Assembly: GCF_041053055.1 (NCBI RefSeq)
Contig: NZ_CP163443.1
Coordinates: forward strand, 620,001 to 684,000
Direction of reading: 5' to 3'
Length of the DNA stretch: 64,000 nt
From: Streptomyces sp. R41
GTDB lineage: Bacteria; Actinomycetota; Actinomycetes; Streptomycetales; Streptomycetaceae
Shown here: one piece after another, positions 1 to 8,669 of the stretch
Layout: each line of letters begins with the position of its first letter
How positions within the stretch are numbered: position 1 is the first letter of the stretch
Notes under the pieces: model-generated
What the model saw: the letters and a program-made list of their open reading frames with translations, nothing else
What the model was told of the DNA's origin: nothing
The model's database searches: none
Made by a program: the position numbers and the translations under genes

Positions 1-520
1 CGAACGCGAAGGCGACCGTGGCATCGTCGGGGCTGTCGACGTGGAGGCCGACGACGACACGCGGCCCCGGTTCGACCGGGGGTGCGTCGGGCACCTGGCG
101 GCCGGGGCGCGGCACCACGACCACAGGGCAATCGGCGTCTCGCGCCGCCGCCATCCCGTTGGAGCCGAGCAGCAGGCCGACAAAGCCGCCGCGGCCCCGG
201 GAGCCGAGCACCAACAGCTGGGCGGTTGAGCCGAGTTCGGGCAGCACGGCGCCCGGGGCGCCCTCCAGAGCGACATACTCCGTCGTCGGCAGGTCGGCCC
301 GGCCCGCCAGGTGGGTGCGTACCTGCTCGAGCACATGATCGTCGGTCGGATCCGGTGGTCCGGCGACCAGGACGTCCGGCTGCCCCCAGGGCGCGTACTG
401 CCGTACATGGACCACACGCAGCGGCGCCTGGCGCCTCCGGGCAGCCGCGAGCGCCCACTCCAGGGCGCGCTGGCCGTCGTCCGATCCGTCGACCGCCGCG
501 ATGACCGGCAGGGTGCTCAT
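1..520 (-). CDS. Universal stress protein, tandem UspA type (C-terminus beyond window)
   Basis: About 173 codons are visible, read leftwards from an ATG at 520; the 3' end is outside the window. The first UspA domain is complete: it opens with VIAAVDGSDDGQRALEW and ends with GSRGRGGFVGLLLGS followed by a VVVVP strand, which is the G-x2-G-x9-G-S nucleotide-binding pattern of ATP-binding Usp proteins. After a Pro-rich linker a second domain begins (RVVVGLHVDSPDDA), so this is the two-domain form common in Streptomyces. Such proteins are cytosolic stress or dormancy factors. The gene stands alone, with no partner visible on its 5' side. The family call is firm; the specific role cannot be told. 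Confidence 0.85.
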   Translation of the reverse strand, partial: MSTLPVIAAVDGSDDGQRALEWALAAARRRQAPLRVVHVRQYAPWGQPDVLVAGPPDPTDDHVLEQVRTHLAGRADLPTTEYVALEGAPGAVLPELGSTAQLLVLGSRGRGGFVGLLLGSNGMAAARDADCPVVVVPRPGRQVPDAPPVEPGPRVVVGLHVDSPDDATVAFAF

Positions 521-826
521 GAAATCCTCGCCTTCGGCACACGCCCTTGATCTTCCTGGGGCCAGCCTGACTCAGGGATGGCCACAGGGCGGGGTGGCGG
601 GGCGTGTGTCCGGAAATCCGGAGGATCTCGTCGCGGTTTCGGGCGGCGGGGGCGCCGGGTGCGGACGGCCCGCGCGGCGGCCGGTTCATCGCAGCGGCCG
701 ACCATCGCGGTCGCCATGGCCGAGCGACTGACCGCCGCGGGAAGGCGTGGCCGCGGCACTGCCGGAGGTCGAGGCCGCCGCCCCTCCCCCATACACAGGA
801 GGCGGGGCGGCCCGACCGCCGTCGGC
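521..826. other. Intergenic stretch, no gene seen
   Basis: This holds the 5' region of the leftward stress protein and the 3' side of the leftward DUF397 gene. The reading frames here translate to Arg/Pro/Ala-rich strings without any family signature, and no hairpin or strong promoter stands out. Confidence 0.5.
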
Positions 827-1069
827 TCAGGTCAGATCGAACTCGCCCTCTCGGGCCCCCGATACGAACGCGCCCCACTCCGCGGGTGTGAAGATCAAGG
901 AAGGGCTCTCGGGCCGGCCACTGTTGCGCATCGCGATGAAGCCCTCGACAAAAGCGATCTGGACGTCTCCCCGCCCTCGGCTGCTGGACTGCCACTCGGC
1001 ATTGCTGAGGTCCAGCTCCGGCTTGTCCCAGCCCGCGAGCGGGTGCTGCTCGATGGTGCTTTCGGCCAC
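827..1069 (-). CDS. DUF397 domain-containing protein
   Basis: An 80-residue protein carrying the DUF397 signature: a W-x-S-S-like segment (EWQSSSRGRGDVQIAF), then VAMRNS-like IAMRNSGRPESPSLIFTPAEWGAFV, ending in an acidic EGEFDLT tail. DUF397 proteins are small and almost restricted to actinobacteria, normally encoded beside a helix-turn-helix regulator of the Scr1/XRE type and thought to work with it. Here no such regulator is adjacent, so the gene looks orphaned. The usual catalytic-looking Cys of many members is absent. Function unknown; the family assignment is secure. Confidence 0.85.
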   Translation of the reverse strand: MAESTIEQHPLAGWDKPELDLSNAEWQSSSRGRGDVQIAFVEGFIAMRNSGRPESPSLIFTPAEWGAFVSGAREGEFDLT

Positions 1070-1152
1070 GTCCGTGCTCCTCCCGGTTCGTCGTCCGCGG
1101 CCAGCCTAGCGACCGGTTCGGGCGGCGGACAGGCCACGTGAGGGGGACGGTT

Positions 1153-2319
1153 TCAGGAGGCGGGCGGCGCGGACCCGACCAGCCACATGGAGAAGAACTG
1201 CGATCCGCCGCCATAGGCGTGCCCGAGCACCCTGCGAGCCCCGTCCACCTGGTGTTCTCCGGCCTGCCCCCGCACCTGAAGTGCCGCTTCGGCGAAGCGG
1301 ATCATGCCGGAGGCGCCGATCGGATTGGTGGAGAGGACCCCGCCCGACATGTTGACGGGCAGGTCCCCGTCCAGCTCCGTCACCCCGGATTCGGTGAGCT
1401 TCCAGCCCTCGCCCTCCTCGGCGAAACCGAGGTTCTCCAGCCACATCGGCTCGTACCAGGAGAACGGCACGTACATCTCGACGGCGTCGATGTCACGGCG
1501 CGGGTCCGCGATGCCGGCCTGCCGGTACACGTCGGCCGCGCAGTCCTTGCCCGCCTGCGGCGACACGAAGTCCTTGCCCGCGAAGAGGGTGGGTTCACTG
1601 CGCATCGCGCCGCCGTGCATCCAGGCGGGTGGCCGGGGCGAACGGGCCGCTCCCGCACGGTCGGTGAGGATCATCGCGCACGCCCCGTCCGAGGACGGGC
1701 AGGTCTCCGAGTAGCGGATCGGGTCCCACAGCATGGGCGAGGCCTGGACCTTCTCCAGCGTGATGTCGTGCTCGTGGAGATGCGCGTACGGGTTCTTCAG
1801 CGCGTTGCGGCGGTCCTTGTACGCGACGAGCGAGCCGACCGTGTCGGGGGCGCCGGTGCGCCGCATGTACGCGCGCACGTGCGGCGCGAAGAAGCCGCCG
1901 GCCCCGGCCAGCAGCGGCTGCTGGAAGGGGATCGGCAGCGAAAGGCCCCACATGGCGTTCGACTCGGACTGCTTCTCGTAGGCCAGGGTCAGGACGGTGC
2001 CGTGGACGCGTCCGGCGATGAGGTTCGTGGCGACCAGGGCGGTCGATCCGCCGACGGAGCCCGCCGTGTGCACCCGCAGCATCGGCTTGCCGACCGCGCC
2101 GAGCGCGTCCGCGAGATACAGCTCCGGCATCATGACGCCCTCGAAGAAGTCGGGCGCCTTGCCGATCACGACGGCGTCGATGTCGGCCCAGGTCAACTCG
2201 GCGTCCTGCAATGCGCGTTGGGCCGCCTCGCGGACCAGTCCCGCGATGGACACGTCCCGCCGGGCCGCCACGTGCTTGGTCTGGCCGATGCCTACGACGG
2301 CCACGGGCTCCTTGCTCAT
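1153..2319 (-). CDS. Thiolase-fold lipid-transfer protein (SCP-x/Ltp2-like)
   Basis: A 388-residue protein of the SCP-x thiolase family. The thiolase fold is recognised from VAVVGIGQTKH at the N-terminus, the DGACAMIL segment near residue 214 and the C-terminal NMSGGVLSTNPIGASGM loop. The nucleophilic cysteine that thiolases carry near residue 90 is missing: the aligned stretch reads RVHTAGSVGGSTAL. Known relatives without this cysteine, such as Ltp2 of steroid-degrading actinobacteria, are retro-aldolases that cleave a 3-hydroxyacyl-CoA side chain with a DUF35 partner. The next gene upstream overlaps it by 4 bp (ATGA) and a DUF35 protein precedes that, which fits such a complex. Aldolase activity is inferred; the physiological substrate is unknown. 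Confidence 0.8.
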   Translation of the reverse strand: MSKEPVAVVGIGQTKHVAARRDVSIAGLVREAAQRALQDAELTWADIDAVVIGKAPDFFEGVMMPELYLADALGAVGKPMLRVHTAGSVGGSTALVATNLIAGRVHGTVLTLAYEKQSESNAMWGLSLPIPFQQPLLAGAGGFFAPHVRAYMRRTGAPDTVGSLVAYKDRRNALKNPYAHLHEHDITLEKVQASPMLWDPIRYSETCPSSDGACAMILTDRAGAARSPRPPAWMHGGAMRSEPTLFAGKDFVSPQAGKDCAADVYRQAGIADPRRDIDAVEMYVPFSWYEPMWLENLGFAEEGEGWKLTESGVTELDGDLPVNMSGGVLSTNPIGASGMIRFAEAALQVRGQAGEHQVDGARRVLGHAYGGGSQFFSMWLVGSAPPAS

Positions 2320-3371
2320 CGGGCATCCCCTTCGAGTACGGCGACCAGGTTCTGTTGGAGGCAGGGCCCTGAAGTGGCGTGCGCGAGCGCCCGGTCGGAC
2401 GCGCCCCGATGGATGCGCGCGGCGGCCTCACCGATGCGGATCAGCCCGGCCGCCATCACCGGATTGGCGGCGAGCGCACCCCCGGAGGGGTTGACTGTCA
2501 CACTCTCGTCGAGCCGCAGCGCCGTGCGCAGGACCACCTCCTGGGAGGTGAAGGGGGCGTGCAACTCGGCGGTGTCGACGGGCCGTTCGAAGGCGCCCGC
2601 CCTCTCGGCGGCCAGGCGTGTGGACGGCGAGTCGGTCAGGTCGCGTACGCCGAGGCCGTGCGCCTCGATGCGGTGGTCGATGCCCCGGATCCAGGCGGGC
2701 CGTTCGCACAGCTCTCGGGCCCGCTCCCCCGCCGCGAGGATCACGGCGGCGGCACCGTCGCCGACGGGCGGACAGTCGCCGGTACGCAGCGGACGTACGA
2801 GGTAATCGCCTTGAGCCACCGAACCACGCAGCTGCGCGTGGGAGTTGGCGGCCGCCGAGGCACGGCTGCGGGCCGCGACGGAGGCGAGGACGGGCTCGTC
2901 GGTCTCGCCTGCGTCGATGAGCGCCTGCGCCTGAAGCGCCGCGAGCGCGACGGAATCCGGCCACAGGGGTGCCACGTAGTACGGGTCGAGCTGCCGGGTC
3001 AGGACGTCCCGTACGGAGCCGGGCGAGGACTTGCCGTACGCGTACACGAGCGCGGTGTCGACCTCCCCGGTGAGCAGCTTCGTCCACGCCTCGTACAGCG
3101 CCCACGCGCCGTCCATCTCCACGTGCGACTCGGAGATCGGCGGCCAGGCGCCCACACCGTCGAGAGCCATCGTGAAGGAGAAGGCACGGCCCGCGAGATA
3201 GTCCGTGGAGCCGGAGCACGTGAAGCCGATGTCGCTGGTCTTCAGACCCGTCCGGTCGAGGACGTCGTGCAGGACCGGGATGAGCATCTCCACCTCGGAG
3301 ACCTCGTCACTGGTGCGCCGGTGGTCGGTCTGCGCGAAGGCGACGACGGCGATGTCCCTGATGGGCGGCAT
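2316..3371 (-). CDS. Second thiolase-domain protein, cysteine-less
   Basis: A 351-residue thiolase-fold protein, translationally coupled to the previous gene through an ATGA overlap at 2316-2319. Family features are IAVVAFAQTDH at the start, GDCPPVGDGAAAVIL around residues 200-215 and VNPSGGALAANPVMAAGL in the C-terminal half. At the position of the usual nucleophile the sequence reads SHVEMDGAWALYEA, so no catalytic Cys is available there. Pairs of diverged thiolase proteins beside a DUF35 protein are common in actinobacterial acyl-CoA and steroid catabolism, where one may be catalytic and the other structural. The exact reaction is not known. Its ATG directly abuts the TAG stop of the DUF35 gene. 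Confidence 0.78.
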   Translation of the reverse strand: MPPIRDIAVVAFAQTDHRRTSDEVSEVEMLIPVLHDVLDRTGLKTSDIGFTCSGSTDYLAGRAFSFTMALDGVGAWPPISESHVEMDGAWALYEAWTKLLTGEVDTALVYAYGKSSPGSVRDVLTRQLDPYYVAPLWPDSVALAALQAQALIDAGETDEPVLASVAARSRASAAANSHAQLRGSVAQGDYLVRPLRTGDCPPVGDGAAAVILAAGERARELCERPAWIRGIDHRIEAHGLGVRDLTDSPSTRLAAERAGAFERPVDTAELHAPFTSQEVVLRTALRLDESVTVNPSGGALAANPVMAAGLIRIGEAAARIHRGASDRALAHATSGPCLQQNLVAVLEGDAR

Positions 3372-4310
3372 CTACAACAGCTCCTTGTACGTCTCGTAGT
3401 CCGCGTCCGGCTCGCCGGTGGGCCGGTAGTGATCGGGATGGCGGCCGCCCTCCGTCCACACCGGCTCGACGCGCAGGCCCATGCGCACCTCGTCGTAGGG
3501 GATGCCGCCGATCCGGCCGTGCAGCGCGAGGTCGGCGCCGTCGAGGGCGATGTGCGCGTAGACGTACGGCACTTCGATGTCGAGGTTCTTCGCCTTGATG
3601 TTGACGATGCAGTACGTGGTGACTGTCCCTCGCGGGCCCACCTCGACCTGCTCCGAGGTGGCGACTCCACAGGTGGGGCAGGCTCCCCTCGGCGGGACGT
3701 ACACCTTGCGGCAGGAGGGGCAGCGTTCGCCGACCGTGCGCTGATCGGAGAGGGCGTTGATGTAGCCGCTCTGGGCGCGCCCGGGCGAGTAGACGTAGTC
3801 GAGGCGGGCGGGGGCGACGATGCCGGTCACCATGTCCTCGAACCGGCCGCTGTGGCCCGTGAGTTCCGCGACGCCCTCGTACGGTTCGAAGCAGGCGATG
3901 TCCGTGATGGCACCGGAGCGCTCCGCGGCCCAGCGGATGCGGATGCGCATACCCGTGCGTACGGCGTCGGGGCCCGGGGCGTCGAGGGCGTGCAGGAGGG
4001 CGGTGTCGGCGCCGTCGAGTTTCACCAGGACCCAGGCGAAGGGGGTGTCGAGGGGCTGGCCCCGGCGTGGTTCGTGGTTCCAGGCCCAGGTGGTGACGGT
4101 GCCCGTGGGGGCGACTTCGACGAGGTCCCGTATCTCATCGGCGGTGACCGGGTCGTACTCGACGGGCGGGACCAGTGTGCGGCCGTCCGTGGTCTTCACA
4201 CCGAGGACGACGCGCTCGCGCAGGCCGGTGAGAAAGGCGCTCTGGACGGGGCCGAGCGAGCGGGTGAAGGGGAATTCGACGATGAGCGGGGCTTTGAGGA
4301 CTTCGGGCAT
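3372..4310 (-). CDS. Tandem OB-fold DUF35 protein with zinc ribbon
   Basis: The protein has two consecutive DUF35 units. The first (about residues 1-150) is an OB fold without cysteines. The second carries a four-Cys zinc ribbon, CPSCRKVYVPPRGACPTC, followed by an OB strand set ending near GRIGGIPYDEVRMG. DUF35 proteins are acyl-CoA-binding partners of thiolase-fold enzymes and activate them. I place the start at the ATG at 4310 (312 residues) because AAGGAGA lies 8 nt before it; a GTG at 4340 is in frame but has no good ribosome site. The stop abuts the ATG of the thiolase-domain gene, so all three were probably made together. A single polypeptide with two OB units could serve both thiolase proteins; that is inference. 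Confidence 0.82.
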   Translation of the reverse strand: MPEVLKAPLIVEFPFTRSLGPVQSAFLTGLRERVVLGVKTTDGRTLVPPVEYDPVTADEIRDLVEVAPTGTVTTWAWNHEPRRGQPLDTPFAWVLVKLDGADTALLHALDAPGPDAVRTGMRIRIRWAAERSGAITDIACFEPYEGVAELTGHSGRFEDMVTGIVAPARLDYVYSPGRAQSGYINALSDQRTVGERCPSCRKVYVPPRGACPTCGVATSEQVEVGPRGTVTTYCIVNIKAKNLDIEVPYVYAHIALDGADLALHGRIGGIPYDEVRMGLRVEPVWTEGGRHPDHYRPTGEPDADYETYKELL

Positions 4311-4386
4311 CCCGGGTGTCTCCTTCGGAGGGTCGGACACGCCATTCCCCGTAAGAGGTCGGGCGCGCCCGGGCGCGGGCTTCGGG

Positions 4387-5187
4387 TCAGGCGCGCCGGT
4401 AGACGGGCGGGCGCTTCTCGGCGAAGGCTCGGGAGCCCTCCTTGGCGTCGGCGGTGTCGAAGATCGGCCAGCCGCGCTTGAGTTCGGCGGCGAGCCCGTC
4501 GGTCTCGGTCATCTCGGCGGTCTCGTACACCGAGGCCTTCACGGCCTCGACGGCCAGCGGGCCGCAGACGTTGATCTGTTCAGCGATGGCGAGGGCCTTG
4601 TCCAGCGCGGTGCCGTCGGGGACGACGTGGCCGATCAGGCCGATGTCGGCGGCCTCCCGGGCAGCGTACGGGCGTCCCGTGAGCAGCATTTCGAGGGCGT
4701 GGGTGCGCGGGATCTGGCGTTGCAGCCGGACCGTCGAGCCGCCGATCGGGAACAGGCCGCGCTTGACCTCGAAGAGCCCGAAGGTCGCGGACTCACCGGC
4801 GACCCGGATGTCGGTGCCCTGGAGGATCTCCGTGCCGCCCGCGACGCAGTGCCCTTCGACGGCGGCGATCACCGGCTTGCGGGGGCGGTGATGGCGCAGC
4901 ATCGCCTTCCAGTGCAGATCGGGGTCGGCCTTGAGCCGGTCCCGGTACTGCTCGCCCTCCATCCCCTTTCCGGCCAGCGCCTTGAGGTCCATTCCGGCGC
5001 AGAAGGCACCCCCCGCTCCGGTGAGCACGATCGAGCGGATCGCGTCGTCCTCGTCGGCCTCGACCCAGCCGTCGTACAGGCCGACCAGCATCGGCAGCGA
5101 GAGCGCGTTCTTGGCCTCGGGCCTGTTGAGCGTGAGTACCAGTGTGGCGCCTTCGCGCTGCACGGTGAGGTGTTCGGTCCCACCCAT
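4387..5187 (-). CDS. Crotonase-family enoyl-CoA hydratase/isomerase
   Basis: A 266-residue crotonase. The oxyanion-hole motifs are visible: AFCAGMDLKALAG near residue 65 and KPVIAAVEGHCVAGGTEIL near residue 105, followed by FGLFEVKRGLFPIGGSTVRL. The first acidic catalytic position of classical hydratases is not a clear Glu here (GGTEI supplies one), so the reaction may be hydration, isomerisation or hydrolysis. It starts at ATG 5187 after GGGAGGAC, and is the first gene of a leftward operon with the DUF35 and thiolase-fold genes. The promoter region is shared with the rightward acyl-CoA synthetase and contains a 17-bp palindrome. The context indicates beta-oxidation-like degradation of an activated acid. 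Confidence 0.87.
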   Translation of the reverse strand: MGGTEHLTVQREGATLVLTLNRPEAKNALSLPMLVGLYDGWVEADEDDAIRSIVLTGAGGAFCAGMDLKALAGKGMEGEQYRDRLKADPDLHWKAMLRHHRPRKPVIAAVEGHCVAGGTEILQGTDIRVAGESATFGLFEVKRGLFPIGGSTVRLQRQIPRTHALEMLLTGRPYAAREAADIGLIGHVVPDGTALDKALAIAEQINVCGPLAVEAVKASVYETAEMTETDGLAAELKRGWPIFDTADAKEGSRAFAEKRPPVYRRA

Positions 5188-5251
5188 TGCCGTCCTCCCG
5201 TCTCGGATGCGAGAACAGGTTGCAGGAGGCGCGGATTCAGTACAAGGGTTT

Positions 5252-5268
5252 TCTGACAGACAGTCAGA
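5252..5268. promoter_or_regulatory. Palindromic operator TCTGA-N7-TCAGA (copy 1)
   Basis: The sequence TCTGACAGACAGTCAGA has 6-bp perfect arms, TCTGAC and GTCAGA. It sits in the 176-bp gap between the divergent crotonase and acyl-CoA synthetase genes, preceded by GGTTT and followed by TT. The same 17-bp frame with the same flanks occurs at 23651-23667 before another acyl-CoA gene pair. A TetR-type repressor responding to acyl-CoA is the likely ligand of such a site; no regulator gene is adjacent. Confidence 0.65.
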
Positions 5269-5363
5269 TTTCTTCTGCCGGGACCCTTCACAGTTGCGTG
5301 CGGCTTTGCTCTGATGACCGTCGAGCCGAGTACAGCCACGGACGTTCGGGGTCAGGAGGAGCG

Positions 5364-6983
5364 GTGGAGTACAACCTTGCCGACCTGTTCGAGTCGGTCG
5401 TCGACGTGGTCCCGGGCCGCGAGGCGCTCGTGTACATCGACCACCCCGGCACCGGTGCGGAGCGCCGGCTGACGTACGCACAGCTGGACGCCGCCGCGAA
5501 CCGTGTCGCGCACCACCTGATCGACAGCGGCATACGCCCCGGCGAACACCTCGGACTCCACCTCTACAACGGCGTCGAATATCTGCAGACCGTGCTGGGC
5601 TGTCTGAAGGCACGGGTCGTGCCGGTCAACGTGAACTACCGATATGTGGAAGAGGAGTTGGTCTACCTCTACCGGGACGCGGACCTGGTGGCCCTGGTAT
5701 TCGACGCGGAGTTCACGGACCGGGTGGCGGCGGCGCTGCCGCACGCTCCGGCACTGCGGCATCTCGTACGGGTGGGATCCCCCGCACCCGGTGCGGTCCC
5801 GTTGGACGCGGTGGACTTCACGGACGCCGAGGCCGCCGGGTCCCCCGAGCGGGGATTCTCGCCGCGCTCGGCGGACGACCAGTTCATCATCTACACCGGT
5901 GGCACGACAGGGATGCCCAAGGGGGTGATGTGGCGGCAGGAGGACCTGTTCTTCTCCGGCCTCGGCGGTGGCGCTCCGACCGGCGAGCCGGTCATGAAGC
6001 CGGAGGAGCTCGCCGAGCGCGTCGCGGCCGGAGGCGAGGGGATCACCTTCTTCCCCACTCCCCCGCTGATGCACGGCACCTCGACGCTCACCGCGTTCAT
6101 CGGCTTCAACTTCGGCCAACGGATCGTGATCCACCGCAAGTTCGTTCCCGAGGAAGTCCTGCGGACCATCGAGAAGGAGAAGGTCACCAGCATGTCGCTG
6201 GTCGGCGACGCGATGCTGCGGCCCCTGATCGACGCGCTGAACGGGCCCATGAAGGGCACGGACTGTTCCTCCATGTTCAGCGTTTCGTCCTCCGGCGCGA
6301 TCATGTCGGACACGGTGCGCGAGCAGTTCCAGGCGCTCGTCCCGAACGTGATGCTGCTGAACAACTTCGGCTCCTCGGAGTCGGGCTTCAACGGCACCGC
6401 GACGGCGGACTCGGGCCCGGAGCGCGGCTTCCGGGTGCGCGTCAACTCCCGTACGCAGGTGGTGGATCCGGTCACGCACGAGCCGGTCGCCGTCGGCGAG
6501 CCCGGCCGCATCGCGCAGTGCGGCCATGTGCCCCTCGGCTACTACAACGACCCCAAGAAGACCGCCGAGACCTTCTTCCAGAAGGGCGACGAGCGCTGGG
6601 TGCTCCTCGGCGACATGGCCACGGTCGACGAGGAGGGCATCGTCACCGTCCTCGGGCGCGGCTCCCAGTGCATCAACACCGGCGGCGAGAAGGTCTATCC
6701 CGAAGAGGTCGAGCAGGCCCTCAAGTCGCATCCGGACGTGTACGACGCCTTGGTCGCCGGGGTGCCCGACACGAAGTGGGGCAACCATGTCGCGGCGGTC
6801 GTCCAGCTCCGCGAGGGTGCGGGGCGGCCGTCCCTGGAGGACATCCAGAGCCACTGCCGCTCCCACCTCGCGGGCTACAAGATCCCTCGCCAGCTCGTCA
6901 TCACGGACACCATCCAGCGCTCGCCGAGCGGCAAGGCGGACTATCGGTGGGCGCGGACGGTGGCCGCGCAGGCGGCTCACTGA
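5364..6983 (+). CDS. AMP-dependent acyl-CoA synthetase
   Basis: A 539-residue member of the ANL adenylating superfamily. Motifs in order: the P-loop YTGGTTGMPKG near residue 178, the FGSSESG box near residue 335, YYNDPKKTAETF, LGDMATVDEEG and the hinge GRGSQCINTGGEKVYPEEV, with the adenylation lysine in SPSGKADY close to the C-terminus. It turns a carboxylic acid into its CoA thioester in the cytosol. I chose the GTG at 5364 because AGGAGGAG precedes it; the open frame continues further upstream but through the operator region. It diverges from the crotonase operon and probably supplies it with substrate. Its last 7 bp overlap the convergent MFS gene. Substrate class cannot be read from sequence. 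Confidence 0.88.
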   Translation: MEYNLADLFESVVDVVPGREALVYIDHPGTGAERRLTYAQLDAAANRVAHHLIDSGIRPGEHLGLHLYNGVEYLQTVLGCLKARVVPVNVNYRYVEEELVYLYRDADLVALVFDAEFTDRVAAALPHAPALRHLVRVGSPAPGAVPLDAVDFTDAEAAGSPERGFSPRSADDQFIIYTGGTTGMPKGVMWRQEDLFFSGLGGGAPTGEPVMKPEELAERVAAGGEGITFFPTPPLMHGTSTLTAFIGFNFGQRIVIHRKFVPEEVLRTIEKEKVTSMSLVGDAMLRPLIDALNGPMKGTDCSSMFSVSSSGAIMSDTVREQFQALVPNVMLLNNFGSSESGFNGTATADSGPERGFRVRVNSRTQVVDPVTHEPVAVGEPGRIAQCGHVPLGYYNDPKKTAETFFQKGDERWVLLGDMATVDEEGIVTVLGRGSQCINTGGEKVYPEEVEQALKSHPDVYDALVAGVPDTKWGNHVAAVVQLREGAGRPSLEDIQSHCRSHLAGYKIPRQLVITDTIQRSPSGKADYRWARTVAAQAAH

Positions 6984-8380
6984 CCACTGTTCGCGCTCCT
7001 GGCAGTCGGCCGGACAAAGGTCGCCGCGAGTGCCGCCGCGGTGAGGAAGCCGGCGGCGGCCACGACGACCGACCGGTGCAGCCCCACCACCAGGTGGGCC
7101 GCGATCAGCGTGCCGAACAGGGCGACCCCGACCGCGCTGCCGGTCTGGCGCGCGGCATTCAGCACGGCGGAGGCCGCGCCGCCGCGCGTTTCCGGTACGG
7201 CCTCCATGGCCGCGGCGGTGGCGGCGGGCATCGTGAACGCCGTGCCGAATCCAACGGACACCATGGGCACGACGAGTGCCGCGTAGGCGGTGCCGGTCCC
7301 GGCCGCCAGCCAGCCGAGGAGCCCAGCCGCACCAACAGTCAGCCCGATCACCATCGGCACCCGCGGTCCGGTCCGTGCCGTCACGGGGCCGGCCAGCGCG
7401 GAGCCGAGCGCCACGACGCACACCGCCGGGAGCAGGGCTGCGCCGGTCCGCAGCGGGCCGTAGTGCTGGACGCGCTGGAAGTACAGCGGGGCGAGGAACA
7501 GCAGTCCGTAGAAGCCCAGGTTGAGCAGGCCGCCCACGCCGACGGAGGCCGAGAGGTCGGCGCGGCGGAACAAGGACAGCGGCAGCATCGGGGCACGGGA
7601 GCGCGCTTCGAGGACGAGGAAGGTGAGGAACCCGGCCGCGCACACGACCCACGCGCCGAGCACCGCGCGGTCGGCCCAGCCCCGTTCGCCCGCCTCGATC
7701 AGGGCGGTGACCAGGCCCGCGAGCCCGACGGCCGCGGCGGTCTGGGCGGGGAGGTCGAGGCCGCCGCGCCGCTGGGCGGCTCGGCTCCGCGTCGGCACGC
7801 ACCGTACCGTCAGGACGCACGCGAGCGCCCCCACCGGCAGGTTCAGCAGGAAAACCGACCGCCAGCCGAGCCACGCGGTCAGCGCACCGCCCAGTACCGG
7901 CCCCGCTCCGGCGCCCACGCCCGCCACGGCGCCCCATACGCCGAAGGCTCGCGCCCGGGCCGCCCGGTCCGTGTACAGGATGTTGAGCACGGACAACGAG
8001 GCGGGCACCAGCAGGGCCGCGCCCAGGCCCTGGACCAGCCGGGCCGCGACGAGCAGTGCCGTGTCCGGTGCGGCGGCGCATCCGGCGGAGCCGAGCGTGA
8101 ACACGGCGAGACCGGCGAGGAACACCCGCCGTCCGCCCAGCCTGTCGGCGAGACCACCGCTGAAGAGCAGCAGCCCGGCGAATACCAGCGTGTATCCATC
8201 CGCGACCCATTGCAGCCCGGCCACAGAGGCCCCCAGCGAGTCACCGATCACCGGCAGAGCGACCGTGACGACGGTGGCGTCCAGGATCACCATGAAGTAG
8301 CCCAGGCACACGGCGAGGAGCGGCAGGCCGAACACGGGTCCCGGGGTTCCTGTGTGAAGTGAATGCATGTGTGTCGCCAT
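6977..8380 (-). CDS. MFS drug-resistance transporter, DHA2 (14-TM) family
   Basis: A 467-residue membrane protein with about 14 hydrophobic segments. Motif A of the major facilitator superfamily is GGLADRLGGRRVFLAG after the second helix, and motif C-like glycine patterns follow (VAGVGAGAGPVLGGAL), which mark drug:H+ antiporters. The start is taken at ATG 8380 with GGTGGAGA upstream; the frame extends about 40 codons further but this part is Arg/Pro-rich and unlike the family. It converges on the acyl-CoA synthetase with a 7-bp overlap. The IclR gene lies upstream on the same strand, 289 bp away, and may or may not control it. Substrate unknown. Confidence 0.88.
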   Translation of the reverse strand: MATHMHSLHTGTPGPVFGLPLLAVCLGYFMVILDATVVTVALPVIGDSLGASVAGLQWVADGYTLVFAGLLLFSGGLADRLGGRRVFLAGLAVFTLGSAGCAAAPDTALLVAARLVQGLGAALLVPASLSVLNILYTDRAARARAFGVWGAVAGVGAGAGPVLGGALTAWLGWRSVFLLNLPVGALACVLTVRCVPTRSRAAQRRGGLDLPAQTAAAVGLAGLVTALIEAGERGWADRAVLGAWVVCAAGFLTFLVLEARSRAPMLPLSLFRRADLSASVGVGGLLNLGFYGLLFLAPLYFQRVQHYGPLRTGAALLPAVCVVALGSALAGPVTARTGPRVPMVIGLTVGAAGLLGWLAAGTGTAYAALVVPMVSVGFGTAFTMPAATAAAMEAVPETRGGAASAVLNAARQTGSAVGVALFGTLIAAHLVVGLHRSVVVAAAGFLTAAALAATFVRPTARSANSGQ

Positions 8381-8669
8381 GGTCTCCACCGTGCCGTCGG
8401 ATTGATTCGGTGGGCGGCGAAGCGTCCTCGACGGGTGTGCCTGAGCTGGATGGCGTACGGGCTCTCGGCGGGTCCGGCGCGAGGGCACGGAATCCGACGT
8501 CACAGGGGCGACCGATTGTGACAGACAGGGAAACCGGCGGAGCGGACGGCCACGTCGGCGTGGCCGGTCCCGGCACCGTGGCGGCGGCTCGTGAGACCGA
8601 CGTGGCGGATGTCGCGGCGGCCAGGAAGAGGGCGGCGACGCATCCGCTGTCGGCGCGAGCCTGCGGGGT
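8381..8669. other. Intergenic stretch upstream of the MFS gene
   Basis: This 289-bp gap between two leftward genes must hold the MFS promoter. I found no clean -35/-10 pair and no credible small gene; the frames read as low-complexity Arg/Ala text. Confidence 0.45.

Noticed and set aside
517..792. Leftward 91-codon frame
   Set aside because: Arg/Pro-rich text overlapping the start of the stress protein, with no family pattern.
1138..2805. Long rightward open frame of 555 codons
   Set aside because: It is antisense to two clear thiolase-fold genes; its product is Arg/Gly/Val-rich without domain signatures, a usual artefact at this GC content.
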